Origin: Variovorax boronicumulans | Lineage (GTDB): Bacteria > Pseudomonadota > Gammaproteobacteria > Burkholderiales > Burkholderiaceae_C | NCBI RefSeq assembly: GCF_030812215.1 | Contig: NZ_JAUSSG010000005.1 | Coordinates: forward strand, 124,001 to 188,000 | Direction of reading: 5' to 3' | Length of the DNA: 64,000 nucleotides | Shown: positions 1-9,047 of the stretch, one piece after another | Position numbering within the stretch: position 1 is the stretch's first letter | Layout of the letters: each line of letters opens with the position of its first letter | The notes under the pieces: generated by a model | Seen by the model: only the letters and a program-made list of their open reading frames with translations | What the model was told of the DNA's origin: nothing | Database searches by the model: none | Translations under genes and position numbers: made by a program

Positions 1-305
1 AGGTCGCCGATGGAGCGCAGCGCGCCCTTGGCCATGACCTCGCCCATCGGCTGGCTCACCGACTTGTTCATGCCCTCGGTGAAGTCGGTGATCACCGCGT
101 AGTGCTTGGCGTAGTCGCCGAAGGACGCCTTCTGCTCTTCGCTCGGAGACGGCACGCGGAGGCCCGGCTTGTCGAGCACGCGGGTCTGGAGGAATTCGAT
201 GAAGGCGGTGCGCTGCTCGGCCTCCTTGTTGCCGCAGGCCGCAAGCATGAGGCCGAAGGCCAGGACGAGCGACAGGGCGCCCATGCGTTGAATGAAAGCT
301 TTCAT
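1..305 (-). CDS. DUF3053 family lipoprotein, 3' end outside window
   Basis: Only the first 101 codons are in the window; the gene runs off the left edge. The protein opens with a lipoprotein signal: two basic residues, a hydrophobic stretch, and a lipobox ending in Cys24 (LMLAAC). The following GNKEAEQRTAFIEFLQTRVL and the later FGDYAKHYAVITDF match what I recall of the DUF3053 (YiaF-like) family, which are outer-membrane or periplasmic lipoproteins of unknown function. The ATG at 305 is the first in-frame start before the lipobox. Confidence in the family is good; no role can be given. Confidence 0.8.
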   Translation of the reverse strand, partial: MKAFIQRMGALSLVLAFGLMLAACGNKEAEQRTAFIEFLQTRVLDKPGLRVPSPSEEQKASFGDYAKHYAVITDFTEGMNKSVSQPMGEVMAKGALRSIGD

Positions 306-341
306 GGGACGGGCCCTCCCCGATTTGTGTGGATCGAAAAA

Positions 342-1250
342 TTATAGAGAGCGCTTGATGGCGTCGATCAGCGCGCGCGCCGCGACCGACAGCGAGTGGC
401 CGCGCTTGGTGACCACCGAGATGTCGCGCGAGACACGCGGCGCGCTGAGCACCTTGATCACCAAGGACGGCTCGTTCGCATCGCGCGCGAAGGCCGAGGG
501 CATGATCGATGCGCCCATGCCGCTGGCCGTCATCCAGAGTGCCGTGGAGAGAAAGGACACCTCGTTCACGACGTCCAGCGCCACGCCGGCGTCCGCGGCG
601 GTGCCGTCGATGAGCGGGCGCACGCCGTAGCCGGGACGCACGGTGATGACGGGGTGGCCGGCCAGGTCGGTCCATCGCACCACGCGCGCCTTGGCCAGGG
701 GATGGTCGTTCCGGCACACGAGCGCGAGGTGGTCGCGCATGAGCCGCTGCACCTCGACCTCGGCACCGGGCCGCTCGGGCGTGCCGATGCCGAAGTCCAC
801 ATGCTCGCCGAGGATGCGCGAGATGAACTGGTCGGGCGCGCAGTCGTTGACCATCACGCGAACTTTCGGGTGCTCTTCGCTGAAGCTGCGGATCGCCGCA
901 GGCAGCAGGAAGGTGGCGAGCGTGGGCGTGATGGCCAGGGAAACACGCCCGCGCTCGAGCGTGCTGAGCTCGCGAAACCCGGTCGAGAGCGAATCGATGT
1001 CGCGCAGGATGCGCTCGGCCATCGGCAGCATTTCGTTGGCCGCCGCGGTCGGCTTGAGCGAGCGCGTGGTGCGGTCGAACAGGCGCGTGCCCAGGCCCTC
1101 TTCGAGCTGGCGGATCAGCATGCTCACCGCGGACTGGGTCACGAAGAGCTTCTGCGCGGCCGCACTGAGCTTGCGCAGTTGGTGCACCGCGAGGAACGCA
1201 CGCAGCTGGCGAATCGTCGGGCTGAACGTAGGACCGAAGTTTTCATTCAT
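342..1250 (-). CDS. LysR family transcriptional regulator
   Basis: This 302-residue protein is a standard LysR regulator. The N-terminal winged helix-turn-helix (about residues 10-65) contains the typical LSAAAQKLFVTQSAVSMLIRQLE run, followed by a periplasmic-binding-like effector domain. It is transcribed away from the Bug-protein and FAD-monooxygenase genes, with 102 bp between the two starts holding a long inverted repeat. That layout suggests it controls the divergent pair, probably in response to the aromatic substrate or its product. The ATG at 1250 puts the helix-turn-helix at the usual distance from the N-terminus. The effector cannot be read from sequence. Confidence 0.9.
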   Translation of the reverse strand: MNENFGPTFSPTIRQLRAFLAVHQLRKLSAAAQKLFVTQSAVSMLIRQLEEGLGTRLFDRTTRSLKPTAAANEMLPMAERILRDIDSLSTGFRELSTLERGRVSLAITPTLATFLLPAAIRSFSEEHPKVRVMVNDCAPDQFISRILGEHVDFGIGTPERPGAEVEVQRLMRDHLALVCRNDHPLAKARVVRWTDLAGHPVITVRPGYGVRPLIDGTAADAGVALDVVNEVSFLSTALWMTASGMGASIMPSAFARDANEPSLVIKVLSAPRVSRDISVVTKRGHSLSVAARALIDAIKRSL

Positions 1251-1267
1251 AAGGCGATCTGATATTT

Positions 1268-1306
1268 GATACGAAATTTCTGGATTTACGAATGAATTTC
1301 CGTATC
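1268..1306. promoter_or_regulatory. Inverted repeat, probable LysR operator
   Basis: Two 13-base arms, GATACGAAATTTC (1268-1280) and GAATTTCCGTATC (1294-1306), are inverted copies matching at 11 of 13 positions, separated by 13 bases. The repeat lies between the divergent LysR and Bug-protein starts, in DNA much richer in A+T than its surroundings. Size and place fit a LysR recognition plus activation site; binding is inferred. Confidence 0.6.
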
Positions 1307-1352
1307 GTTCAATGGCTCCAAACAAAGTAAAAAGAGAAATCAAGGAGTTCAA

Positions 1353-2360
1353 ATGACAGCACCGATCGCCAGCAAGGCGCAGCGGCTTCGCAGGCAATTG
1401 CTGCTGGCCACGGCCTGTACCTTCTTCGGTGCCCCGTCCTTCGCGCAGGCGCCCGCCCCCGATTTCCCCTCTCATCCCATTCGCATGGTGGTGACTTTCC
1501 CGCCCGGCGGGAGCGCGGACGCGGTGGTGCGCATGCTGGTGCCGCGGCTCAACGAGAAGCTGGGCCAGCAGGTGGTGGTGGACAACCGGCCCGGCGCCGG
1601 TGGCAACGTCGGCCTCACGCTGGTGGCGAAGGCGCCGGCCGACGGCTACACGCTCGGGCTGGGCGCGGCGGGGGCGCTCACCGCCAATGTGAACTTGTAT
1701 CCGCAGATGCCCTTCGACCCGGTGAAGGACTTCAAGCCGGTCGGCATGGTCGCTGCCACGCCGTTCGTGATCGTCGGGCATCCCTCGGTGGGCGCGCGCA
1801 CGCTGCGCGAGCTGATCGCGCTGGCCAAGGCGAAGCCGGGCACGCTCTCGATGGGCCACGGCGGCAACGGCACCGCGATGCACCTGTCGACCGCGCTCTT
1901 CGCGCAGATGGCCGATGTGAAGCTGATCGAGGTGCCCTACCGCGGCTCCGGCCCGGCGGCGCTCGACGCGATGGCGGGCCAGGTGCAGCTCGCGCTGGTC
2001 GACCTGCCTGCCTCGCTGCAGCAGATCCGGGCCGGCAAGCTGATCGCCTTTGGCGTAACGAGCGCGCAGCGCGTGCCGATGCTGCCCGACGTGCCCACGG
2101 TGGCCGAAGCGGGCCTGCCGGGCTACAACTCGACCGGCTGGTTCGGCGTGGTGGCGCCGGCCGGCACGCCCGCGCCCATCGTGGCGCGGCTCAACGCCGA
2201 GATCAACGCCGCGCTCGGCGACGAACAGATCAAGGCCTCGATGCGCAACCTCGGCGCGGAGCCCGCACCGGCATCGACCGAGGCCTTCGAGGCCTACATC
2301 CGCAGCGAAACGAAGAAGTGGGCCAAGGTGATCCAGGTCGCCAACATCAAGCTCGACTGA
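1353..2360 (+). CDS. Bug family tripartite tricarboxylate transporter substrate-binding protein
   Basis: The 335-residue protein has a Sec signal peptide (basic start, hydrophobic core, cleavage near SFA-QA at about residue 31-33). The mature part begins with the Bug hallmark YPxxPIRMVVxFPPGGxxD pattern (here FPSHPIRMVVTFPPGGSADA). Bug proteins are periplasmic binding proteins for carboxylates or aromatic acids, often serving a TctAB permease encoded elsewhere; no permease gene is nearby. AAGGAG sits just before the ATG. It is followed after 39 bases by an FAD monooxygenase gene, so the two probably form an operon for uptake and oxidation of one aromatic compound. Confidence 0.9.
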   Translation: MTAPIASKAQRLRRQLLLATACTFFGAPSFAQAPAPDFPSHPIRMVVTFPPGGSADAVVRMLVPRLNEKLGQQVVVDNRPGAGGNVGLTLVAKAPADGYTLGLGAAGALTANVNLYPQMPFDPVKDFKPVGMVAATPFVIVGHPSVGARTLRELIALAKAKPGTLSMGHGGNGTAMHLSTALFAQMADVKLIEVPYRGSGPAALDAMAGQVQLALVDLPASLQQIRAGKLIAFGVTSAQRVPMLPDVPTVAEAGLPGYNSTGWFGVVAPAGTPAPIVARLNAEINAALGDEQIKASMRNLGAEPAPASTEAFEAYIRSETKKWAKVIQVANIKLD

Positions 2361-2399
2361 CAGAACAAGACAGACAGAGACAACAGGCAGGAAAGAACC

Positions 2400-4109
2400 A
2401 TGAGCGACACCACACTCAAGGCCGACGTTCTCATCATCGGTGCAGGCCCCGTGGGCCTCACGCTGGCGATGGACCTCGCATCGCGTGGCATCTCGGTGAT
2501 CATCTGCGAGACCCGCCGCTTCGCCGAACCGCCGAACGTGAAGTGCAACCACGTGGCCTCGCGCACCATGGAGCAGTTCCGGCGCCTGGGCGTGGCGCAG
2601 AAGCTGCGCGATGCCGGCCTGCCCGCCGACTACCCGAACGACGTGGTGTTCCGCACCACGGTGACGGGCACCGAGCTCACGCGCATTCCGATCCCTTGCC
2701 GGCGCGACCGCTACACCGAAACCGAGGGGCCCGACGCCTGGTGGCCCACGCCCGAGCCGCCGCACCGCATCAACCAGATCTACCTGGAGCCCATCCTCCT
2801 GAAGCACACGGCGGCGCTGCCGGGCGTGCAGTTGCTCAACCGCACGCAGTTCGCGGGCTTCACGCAGGACCGGGAAGGCGTGACCGCCATCGCCACCGAG
2901 ATGGACAGCGGCGTCACGCGCAGCATCCGCTGCCGCTACATGGTCGGCTGCGACGGCGGCAGCTCGGCGGTGCGCAAGCAGATCGGCGCCAAGCTCGAGG
3001 GCACGGCAGTCATCCAGCGCGTGCAGTCCACCTTCATCCGCGCGCCGCAGCTGCGCGCCATGATTCCCGGCAAGCCGGCGTGGTCGTACTACGCGATGAA
3101 CCCGCGCCGCTGCGGCACGATGTTCGCCATCGACGGACACGAGACCTGGCTGGTGCACAACCACCTCAATGCCGAGGAGCCCGAGTTCGATTCGGTCGAC
3201 CGCGACCAGGCGCTGCGCGACATCCTGGGCGTGGGCCCCGACTTCCGGTACGAGATCATCAGCAAGGAAGACTGGATCGGCCGGCGTCTCGTGGCCAACC
3301 GTTTTCGCGACGGCCACGTGTTTCTCGCAGGCGACGCGGCGCACCTGTGGGTGCCGTACGCGGGCTACGGCATGAACGCGGGCATCGCCGATGCGCTGAA
3401 CCTCTCGTGGCTGCTCGGTGCCTGCGTGCAGGGCTGGGGCGACGAGGCGATGCTGGACGCCTACGAGGCCGAGCGCCAGCCGATCACCGAGCAGGTCTCG
3501 AACTTCGCGATGGACCATGCACAGAAGATGATCCGCGCGCGCCGCGCCGTGCCGCAGAACATCGAGGCGCCCGGCGCCGAAGGCGATGCGCTGCGCGCCG
3601 ACATCGGCAGCGAGGCCTATGCGCTCAACGTGCAGCAGTTCTGCTGCGCCGGACTGAACTTCGGCTACTTCTACACGGGCTCGCCGATCATCATCGCGGA
3701 CGGCGAGCACACCGCGCCGCCCTACTCGATGGGCGACTTCACGCCCTCCACCGTGCCGGGTTGCCGCGCGCCGCACTTCTGGCTGGCCGACGGCCGCTCG
3801 CTGTACGACGCGTTCGGCCCCGGCTACACGCTGCTGCGCTTCGACCGCAGCGTGGATGTGCGCCCCCTGGAGCGCGCCGCGCAGACCTACAACATGCCGC
3901 TCACGGTGCTCGACATCGAGACCGAGGAAGTGCCCAAGGCCTACGCCCACCGCCTGGTGCTCTGCCGCGCGGACCAGCACGTCGCCTGGCGCGGTGCGCA
4001 CCTGCCATTCGATGTGTACGACCTGGTGGCCATCCTGCGCGGCGATGCCAAGCGGGTGCGCGAGCGCAAGCGGGCGCTGGCGTGGGAAGGCGTCGTCGCC
4101 GCCGCCTGA
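2400..4109 (+). CDS. FAD-dependent aromatic-ring monooxygenase
   Basis: A 569-residue class A flavoprotein monooxygenase (FAD_binding_3 family). The dinucleotide fold GAGPVG is at residues 14-19, the DG motif appears as GCDGGSSAVRK near residue 185, and the GD motif as FLAGDAAHLWVPYAGYGMN near residue 310. Such enzymes use NAD(P)H and O2 to hydroxylate phenols or similar rings. The C-terminal part (after about residue 400) is the thioredoxin-like domain seen in phenol hydroxylase and MhpA relatives. It follows a Bug binding protein in the same direction and is probably under the divergent LysR regulator. The substrate is unknown. Confidence 0.88.
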   Translation: MSDTTLKADVLIIGAGPVGLTLAMDLASRGISVIICETRRFAEPPNVKCNHVASRTMEQFRRLGVAQKLRDAGLPADYPNDVVFRTTVTGTELTRIPIPCRRDRYTETEGPDAWWPTPEPPHRINQIYLEPILLKHTAALPGVQLLNRTQFAGFTQDREGVTAIATEMDSGVTRSIRCRYMVGCDGGSSAVRKQIGAKLEGTAVIQRVQSTFIRAPQLRAMIPGKPAWSYYAMNPRRCGTMFAIDGHETWLVHNHLNAEEPEFDSVDRDQALRDILGVGPDFRYEIISKEDWIGRRLVANRFRDGHVFLAGDAAHLWVPYAGYGMNAGIADALNLSWLLGACVQGWGDEAMLDAYEAERQPITEQVSNFAMDHAQKMIRARRAVPQNIEAPGAEGDALRADIGSEAYALNVQQFCCAGLNFGYFYTGSPIIIADGEHTAPPYSMGDFTPSTVPGCRAPHFWLADGRSLYDAFGPGYTLLRFDRSVDVRPLERAAQTYNMPLTVLDIETEEVPKAYAHRLVLCRADQHVAWRGAHLPFDVYDLVAILRGDAKRVRERKRALAWEGVVAAA

Positions 4110-4127
4110 GTTCGTTGCCCTCGCGGC

Positions 4128-5597
4128 TCACCAACCGCGCGGTGCGACCACCCGGTACGCCAGCAGTGCGGCCAGCGCGGGAGCGAGCGCGAAGCTCGCG
4201 AAGAGCCACACGGCCGCCGACTGCGCACCCACCACGCCACCCGGCAGCATGAGCCCCGCCGCATTGGCCACCAGCCCCGCCACCGCGGCGCCCACGGCCA
4301 TGCCGTAGAGCTGGATCGTGGTGATCGAGGCGGAGGCCAGCCCCTCTTCTCCCTTGGGCGCCAGCGACAGCACCCGCGTCACGAGGTGCGGCCAACCAAT
4401 GCCCACGCCCGCGCCCACGACGGCGAGCGCCACGGCAACCAGCACGGTCTCGAAGCCCGCGCCCAGATGCCCGGGGAACGGCAGCAGCAGCGCCAACGCC
4501 ACGAGCCCCAGCGTGCAGGCCACGGGACCGGCGCGCAGCATGCGGTCGGCGCCCGCACCGGTGCGCCCCGACGACAGCAGCGAGCCCGCGCTCCAGCCGC
4601 CGGCCATGGCGGCCGTGAGGTAGCCCGCCGCGAGTGGCGAATGGCCATGGAGCAATTGCAGGAAGTACGGCACGAAGATCTCGGTGGTCGTGCCGATCAG
4701 CAGCAGCGCGACGCTCGCGTAGATGGCGCCCAGCGGCGCGCCCAACATGTACGCGCCGGTCGGCAGGAGCCGCACCGTGGCCTGGCGATCGACGCGCGTG
4801 GCGACGATGCCGATGCCCAGGCCGAGCACCACGCCCGCCGCCTGCAAGGCCAGGTCGGACAGGAGTCCGCCCGCCGCGATCACCAGCACCGAGGTGGCCA
4901 GCAAGCCGATCTGCGGGGCCGGAATGCGCGGCATGTTCGACGGCCTGGCGTGATGCACGCCGGCACCTGGCCGCAACTGCACCCCCACCAGCAACGCCTG
5001 CGCGGCGGCCACCGGCAGCAGGAACCAGAAAGCCCAGCGCCAGTGCCCCGATTGCGCGAACAGCCCGCCCACCGCCGGCCCGCACAGCGTGGCGACGCCC
5101 CACATGCCCGACACCAGCGCCACCGCGCGCGGCCACAGCCGCTGCGCGAACACCAGCTGGATCAACGCGTAGCTCAGCGCCGCGAGCATGCCGCCGCCCA
5201 GCCCCTGCACCGTGCGGCCGGCGAGCATCCAGTGCATCGCCGGCGCGAGCGCGCAGCCCATCGAGCCGGCGGTGAACACGGCCAGCGCGGCGAGGCACGC
5301 GCCGCGCGGGCCGAGCACCGCGAGCAGCCGCACCGACAGCGTCGCCCCGAGGATCGAGCCCACCACGAAGAGCGTGGTGCTCCATGCGTACCAGTCGAGC
5401 CCGCCGATCTCGCGCACCACCGAGGGCAGCACCGTGGTCACGATGTGGACGTTGACCGCATGCAGCGCGACGCCCCCGGTGAGCGCCAGCGCGCGCCAGC
5501 CGTTGCGGCCGGTGAAGAGCTCGCCCCATCCGGCCGTAGCCGGCGGCGAAATCAAGGAAGGATCGGCGGTGGAGGAAGAAGAAGCGGCAGGCGGCAT
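4128..5597 (-). CDS. MFS transporter (drug/metabolite exporter type)
   Basis: The 489-residue protein is strongly hydrophobic, with an estimated 12-14 membrane segments and an MFS signature in the first half (SVVREIGGLDWYAWSTTLFVVG, then RLLAVLGPRGA in the loop after segment 2). I placed the start at the ATG at 5597. A longer reading reaches 5717, but the added stretch crosses a low-GC promoter-like region and would overlap the pgpA leader. It converges on the FAD monooxygenase gene with an 18-base gap. It is likely a proton-driven exporter of the EmrB/QacA kind; the substrate is unknown. Confidence 0.85.
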   Translation of the reverse strand: MPPAASSSSTADPSLISPPATAGWGELFTGRNGWRALALTGGVALHAVNVHIVTTVLPSVVREIGGLDWYAWSTTLFVVGSILGATLSVRLLAVLGPRGACLAALAVFTAGSMGCALAPAMHWMLAGRTVQGLGGGMLAALSYALIQLVFAQRLWPRAVALVSGMWGVATLCGPAVGGLFAQSGHWRWAFWFLLPVAAAQALLVGVQLRPGAGVHHARPSNMPRIPAPQIGLLATSVLVIAAGGLLSDLALQAAGVVLGLGIGIVATRVDRQATVRLLPTGAYMLGAPLGAIYASVALLLIGTTTEIFVPYFLQLLHGHSPLAAGYLTAAMAGGWSAGSLLSSGRTGAGADRMLRAGPVACTLGLVALALLLPFPGHLGAGFETVLVAVALAVVGAGVGIGWPHLVTRVLSLAPKGEEGLASASITTIQLYGMAVGAAVAGLVANAAGLMLPGGVVGAQSAAVWLFASFALAPALAALLAYRVVAPRGW

Positions 5598-5706
5598 GGC
5601 GAACCCGAAAGGCTGGAAAGGAGCCCGGATCCTAGGCGCCGACGGCCAATTAAACAAGCTATTGCTTTGATAAATAAAGCCAAGCCCTGAATCGCCCGAC
5701 GCCCGG

Positions 5707-6306
5707 ATGCGCGACACTTCGGGCCTGATGCAAGCCGCTTCTCCTTCTTCTTCCTCTCACGCCACCGCTTCCGGCGCCATGCCCCAACCCTCGATCCGCC
5801 GCCCCACCGTGCGCTTTCTGTTCGGGCACCCGGCGCACGCCATCGCGCTGGGCTTCGGCTCGGGGCTGCCGCGCTTCGCGCCCGGCACCGTGGGCACGCT
5901 CTGGGCCTGGGTCGCCTTCGCGGTGATGCAGCTGTGGTTCACGCCGGCCACCATCGGCTGGATCATCCTGGCGTCGCTTCCCATCGGCTGGTGGGCCTGC
6001 ACGGTGACCGCGCGCGACATGAACCTTGCCGACCCCGGCGCCGTGGTGTGGGACGAGGTCGTCGCCTTCTGGATCGTGCTCTGGCTGGTCACGCCGGCCG
6101 GCCTTTTCGCGCAGGCCATCGCCTTCGGCCTGTTCCGCTTCTTCGACGCCGCCAAGCCCGGCCCCGTCGCCTGGGCCGATGCGCTGTTCAAGCAGCGCGA
6201 TGCCACCCAGGTGCGCTGGTGGCGCGCAGGCTTCGGCATCATCCTCGACGACCTGGTGGCGGCCTTCTGCACGCTCCTGGTCATTGCACTCTGGCGCGCC
6301 TGGTGA
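5707..6306 (+). CDS. pgpA: Phosphatidylglycerophosphatase A
   Basis: PgpA removes phosphate from phosphatidylglycerophosphate to make phosphatidylglycerol in the inner membrane. The conserved blocks are present in order: GFGSGLPRFAPGTVGTLWAW, WDEVVAFWIVLW, FRFFDAAKPGPVAWAD and GIILDDLVAAF, with the acidic residues expected for this Mg2+-dependent enzyme. The 199-residue reading starts at 5707; an ATG at 5728 or even 5779 would also keep the whole domain, so the N-terminus is uncertain. The next gene, pncC, begins five bases after the stop, so the two are probably cotranscribed. Confidence 0.92.
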   Translation: MRDTSGLMQAASPSSSSHATASGAMPQPSIRRPTVRFLFGHPAHAIALGFGSGLPRFAPGTVGTLWAWVAFAVMQLWFTPATIGWIILASLPIGWWACTVTARDMNLADPGAVVWDEVVAFWIVLWLVTPAGLFAQAIAFGLFRFFDAAKPGPVAWADALFKQRDATQVRWWRAGFGIILDDLVAAFCTLLVIALWRAW

Positions 6307-6311
6307 ACACC

Positions 6312-6839
6312 ATGGATTCTTCTTTTCCTTCGACGTTGTCGTCGCCGCTCCCCGACCAGGACACGCCCGCGCTGGTCGCGGCGGTGGCCGAACGGCTGCT
6401 GCAAAAAGGCTGGATGCTCTCCACCGCCGAGAGCTGCACCGGCGGCCTGATCGCCGCGGCCTGCACCGAACTGGCGGGTTCGAGCGCATGGTTCGAGCGC
6501 GGCTTCATCACCTATTCCAACGCGGCGAAGACCGAGCTGCTGGGCGTCGATGCGGCGTTGATCGATGCCCACGGCGCGGTCAGCGAGCCGGTGGCGCGCG
6601 CCATGGCCTTGGGCGCCATCGCGCGCTCGGCCCCGTCGCGCGCTGCCATCGCGGTGACCGGCATTGCCGGCCCCACGGGCGGCACGCCCGAAAAGCCGGT
6701 CGGCACGGTGTGGTTCGGCTGGTGCGTTGACGGGCAGATCCGCACCGAGCGCCGCCGCTTCGACGGCGACCGCGCCACGGTGCGCGCGGCCACGGTGCAC
6801 TACGCGCTCCAGACGCTGGTGACGCTGCTGGGCGAATAA
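6312..6839 (+). CDS. pncC: Nicotinamide-nucleotide amidohydrolase (CinA C-terminal domain)
   Basis: This 175-residue protein is the stand-alone CinA C-terminal domain. It deamidates nicotinamide mononucleotide to nicotinic acid mononucleotide in pyridine nucleotide salvage. The typical motifs are STAESCTGGLIAA near residue 37, RGFITYSNAAK, and AVTGIAGPTGGTPEKPVGTVW. It lies five bases downstream of pgpA, a neighbour pair common in proteobacteria. The length matches E. coli PncC, so the gene looks intact. Confidence 0.93.
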   Translation: MDSSFPSTLSSPLPDQDTPALVAAVAERLLQKGWMLSTAESCTGGLIAAACTELAGSSAWFERGFITYSNAAKTELLGVDAALIDAHGAVSEPVARAMALGAIARSAPSRAAIAVTGIAGPTGGTPEKPVGTVWFGWCVDGQIRTERRRFDGDRATVRAATVHYALQTLVTLLGE

Positions 6840-6852
6840 GCCCGCAGCGCCC

Positions 6853-8037
6853 TCAAGTCATCATGAAATCGCCGATGGCCCGGCGCGGTGCCGCGGGCAC
6901 CGGCGACATCGGGTAGCCGAGGCGGCACATCATCTGCAGCGTCGGGCTGCGCGCATTGCGCGGCGGCTCCGTACCCAGCAGCAGGTCGTGCGCCGCCGCG
7001 TGGTGCGGTGCCATCTCCGCGAATTCCTCGAGCGACTGGCTCATCGGGTGCAGGCCCACGCCCAGGTCGGTGGCGCGCAGCTGCTGGCGCACATAGGCGC
7101 GGCCTGCGGCGATCTGGTCGGTGCGGCTGTTGCCGCGCGTGCTGAGCCAGACAAAGCCCATGGCCGTGTTGGCCTGGTCCTCGAACACCTGGAGGGTCTG
7201 CTTGAACGACTCGCTGTCTTCCGGCGCGGGCACGTCGCGGTCGAACTGCCCCAGCGCGATCGCCAGGCGCAGCGCCGGGTCGTTGCGCGAGAAGCCGTCG
7301 CGGTGCTCCAGGATCTCCTGCGGCCCGACGCGCAGCATCCGCAGGTTCTCCAGGGCGGTGGCGGGCGTGGCGATCTCCACGCGCGCGGCCGCCGCGCAAA
7401 GCTTGCGCAGCACCCGCACGCGGGCCATGTCGACCGTGCCGTCGGCCTGCACCGTGCCGCCCGCGGGCGCGATGGCGGTGAGCCCCTGCAGCATGTCGGC
7501 AGACACCGGCCGGCCGGTGTCGAAGCGCTGCTTCGGCGTGCGGCGCCGCAGCACCTGCGCGAACAGCGGATCGGGCGCGCCGCCGCCCGACAGCCGCAGC
7601 CGCGCCACCGGCACGTGCGGCCAGTGCCGCGGCTCCAGGGGCAATTCCCCCTGCGGCCACAGCTGCACGCTGGCCAGGATGCCCTGCTGGGCCAGCGCCA
7701 TCACCAGCAGTTCGATGAAGGCGCCATGGCCGATGAGGGCCTGTCGGCCGTAGGGATCGGTCTCGGGCAGCAGGCGCTCGCGGTCGCAATAGAGAACGAT
7801 GGCGTCGGGCTCGCGCAGGTCCACCAGCCACGGCTGGCAGTTGTAGGCGGTGGGCGCGGTAACCGCATAGGCCACGGCGCGCCTGCGCACATCGGGCTCG
7901 TTGCCCGGCCCGTTCCATATCTCGAGTGCGGCAGCCGGGATGTCGGAGTGCAGCCACCAGGTTGCCAGAGCAACCGCGCCTGCAGCCACCACCACACCGC
8001 CTCCCAGCAGCCGGACAAAATTTCTTCGTTCGTCCAT
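6853..8037 (-). CDS. Acg-like FMN-binding nitroreductase family protein
   Basis: A 394-residue protein with an N-terminal hydrophobic segment (about residues 10-28, LLGGGVVVAAGAVALATWW) that should act as a signal or membrane anchor. The rest resembles the Acg/nitroreductase-like oxidoreductases: APTAYNCQPWLVDL near residue 60 matches the first flavin-binding block, and the C-terminal half has a second, degenerate nitroreductase repeat. Acg proteins are thought to bind FMN rather than catalyse nitroreduction. It is divergent from a LysR gene with a 74-bp gap, which suggests that regulator controls it. Confidence 0.75.
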   Translation of the reverse strand: MDERRNFVRLLGGGVVVAAGAVALATWWLHSDIPAAALEIWNGPGNEPDVRRRAVAYAVTAPTAYNCQPWLVDLREPDAIVLYCDRERLLPETDPYGRQALIGHGAFIELLVMALAQQGILASVQLWPQGELPLEPRHWPHVPVARLRLSGGGAPDPLFAQVLRRRTPKQRFDTGRPVSADMLQGLTAIAPAGGTVQADGTVDMARVRVLRKLCAAAARVEIATPATALENLRMLRVGPQEILEHRDGFSRNDPALRLAIALGQFDRDVPAPEDSESFKQTLQVFEDQANTAMGFVWLSTRGNSRTDQIAAGRAYVRQQLRATDLGVGLHPMSQSLEEFAEMAPHHAAAHDLLLGTEPPRNARSPTLQMMCRLGYPMSPVPAAPRRAIGDFMMT

Positions 8038-8041
8038 TGCC

Positions 8042-8075
8042 GCATTATCGAAAGTCGCCTTTCAATTCACAATGC
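8042..8075. promoter_or_regulatory. Dyad element between divergent Acg-like and LysR genes
   Basis: The short gap holds nested inverted pieces: GCATT...AATGC outside and GAAAG TCGC CTTTC inside (8050-8063). The inner arms are five bases with a four-base spacer. This may be a LysR binding site; it is short and the outer arms are not evenly spaced. Confidence 0.3.
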
Positions 8076-8111
8076 GTCAACTTTTGATACCTGCTATGCG
8101 GAACTGAATAC

Positions 8112-9008
8112 GTGGGCCTGGACAGCAACCTCGATTTCGACTGGCGACTGGTGCGCGCCTTCCTCGCCGCGTTGGATCACGGGAGCCTGCTGGCCGCCTC
8201 GCGCGCGCTGGGGTCGAGCCAGCCGACGCTGGGGCGGCACATCGCCGAGCTCGAAACCCAACTGGGCGTGGTGTTGTTCGAGCGCACCGGCAGGGGCCTG
8301 CGGCCGACGGCCATGGCCGCGCGCCTGGCCGAATCGGCGCGGGCCATGGAAAGCGGCGCGGTCTCGCTGTCGCGCAGTGTGTCGGGCGCCAACGCCACCA
8401 CCGCGGGCACGGTGCGCATCTCGGCAAGCCAGGCCACGGCGCGCCAGATGCTGCCGGCGCTGCTGGTGCGCATGCGGCAGGAACTGCCGGAGATCCAGGT
8501 CGAGCTGGTGTCGACCAACGAGGTCAGCAACCTGCTGCGGCGCGAGGCCGACATCGCGATCCGCATGACGCAGCCCACCACCGCCACGGTGGTGGCGCGG
8601 CGCATCGGGCGCTTCGCGCTCGGCGCTTTCGCGCATGTCGATTACCTGCGCCGACGCGGCACGCCGCGCCAGACGGCCGAACTGCTGCGGCACGACGTGC
8701 TGGGCTACGACCGCATCGACACCATCGTGCGTATGTCTGCACAGCTCGGAACGCCGCTGCAGCGCGAGGACTTCTGCTTTCGCACCGACGACATGGGCGC
8801 CTACTGGGAGGCGCTGCGCCAGGGCATGGGCATCGGCTTCGTGAGCGAATCGCTCGCACGCACCGACAGCCAGGTGCAGCGCGTGCTGCCGCAACTGAAG
8901 ATCCCGTCGCTGCCGGTGTGGCTCGCGGTGCACCGCGAGATCCGCACCGACCGGCGCATCCGCGCCGTCTATGATTTCCTCGCGCGCAACATCCCGGCGT
9001 CGATCTGA
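8112..9008 (+). CDS. LysR family transcriptional regulator
   Basis: The 298-residue protein begins with GTG at 8112 (residues GLDSNLDFDWRLVRAFLAAL), giving the usual spacing to the helix-turn-helix SLLAASRALGSSQPTLGRHIAELE (about residues 23-46). The rest is a LysR effector-binding domain. It is divergent from the Acg-like gene and is followed 39 bases later by a SnoaL-like gene, so either neighbour could be a target. No upstream ATG is available in the short gap, which supports the GTG. Confidence 0.87.
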   Translation: MGLDSNLDFDWRLVRAFLAALDHGSLLAASRALGSSQPTLGRHIAELETQLGVVLFERTGRGLRPTAMAARLAESARAMESGAVSLSRSVSGANATTAGTVRISASQATARQMLPALLVRMRQELPEIQVELVSTNEVSNLLRREADIAIRMTQPTTATVVARRIGRFALGAFAHVDYLRRRGTPRQTAELLRHDVLGYDRIDTIVRMSAQLGTPLQREDFCFRTDDMGAYWEALRQGMGIGFVSESLARTDSQVQRVLPQLKIPSLPVWLAVHREIRTDRRIRAVYDFLARNIPASI

Positions 9009-9047
9009 CTTCTCCTGCGAATCCCCCCCAAAACTCCAAGAGGCCTC

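Noticed and set aside
342..4001. A 1219-codon minus-strand reading over the Bug and monooxygenase genes
   Set aside because: Only its last 302 codons are a real gene (LysR). The rest is low-complexity His/Arg/Ala text, antisense to well-supported genes, as expected in GC-rich DNA.
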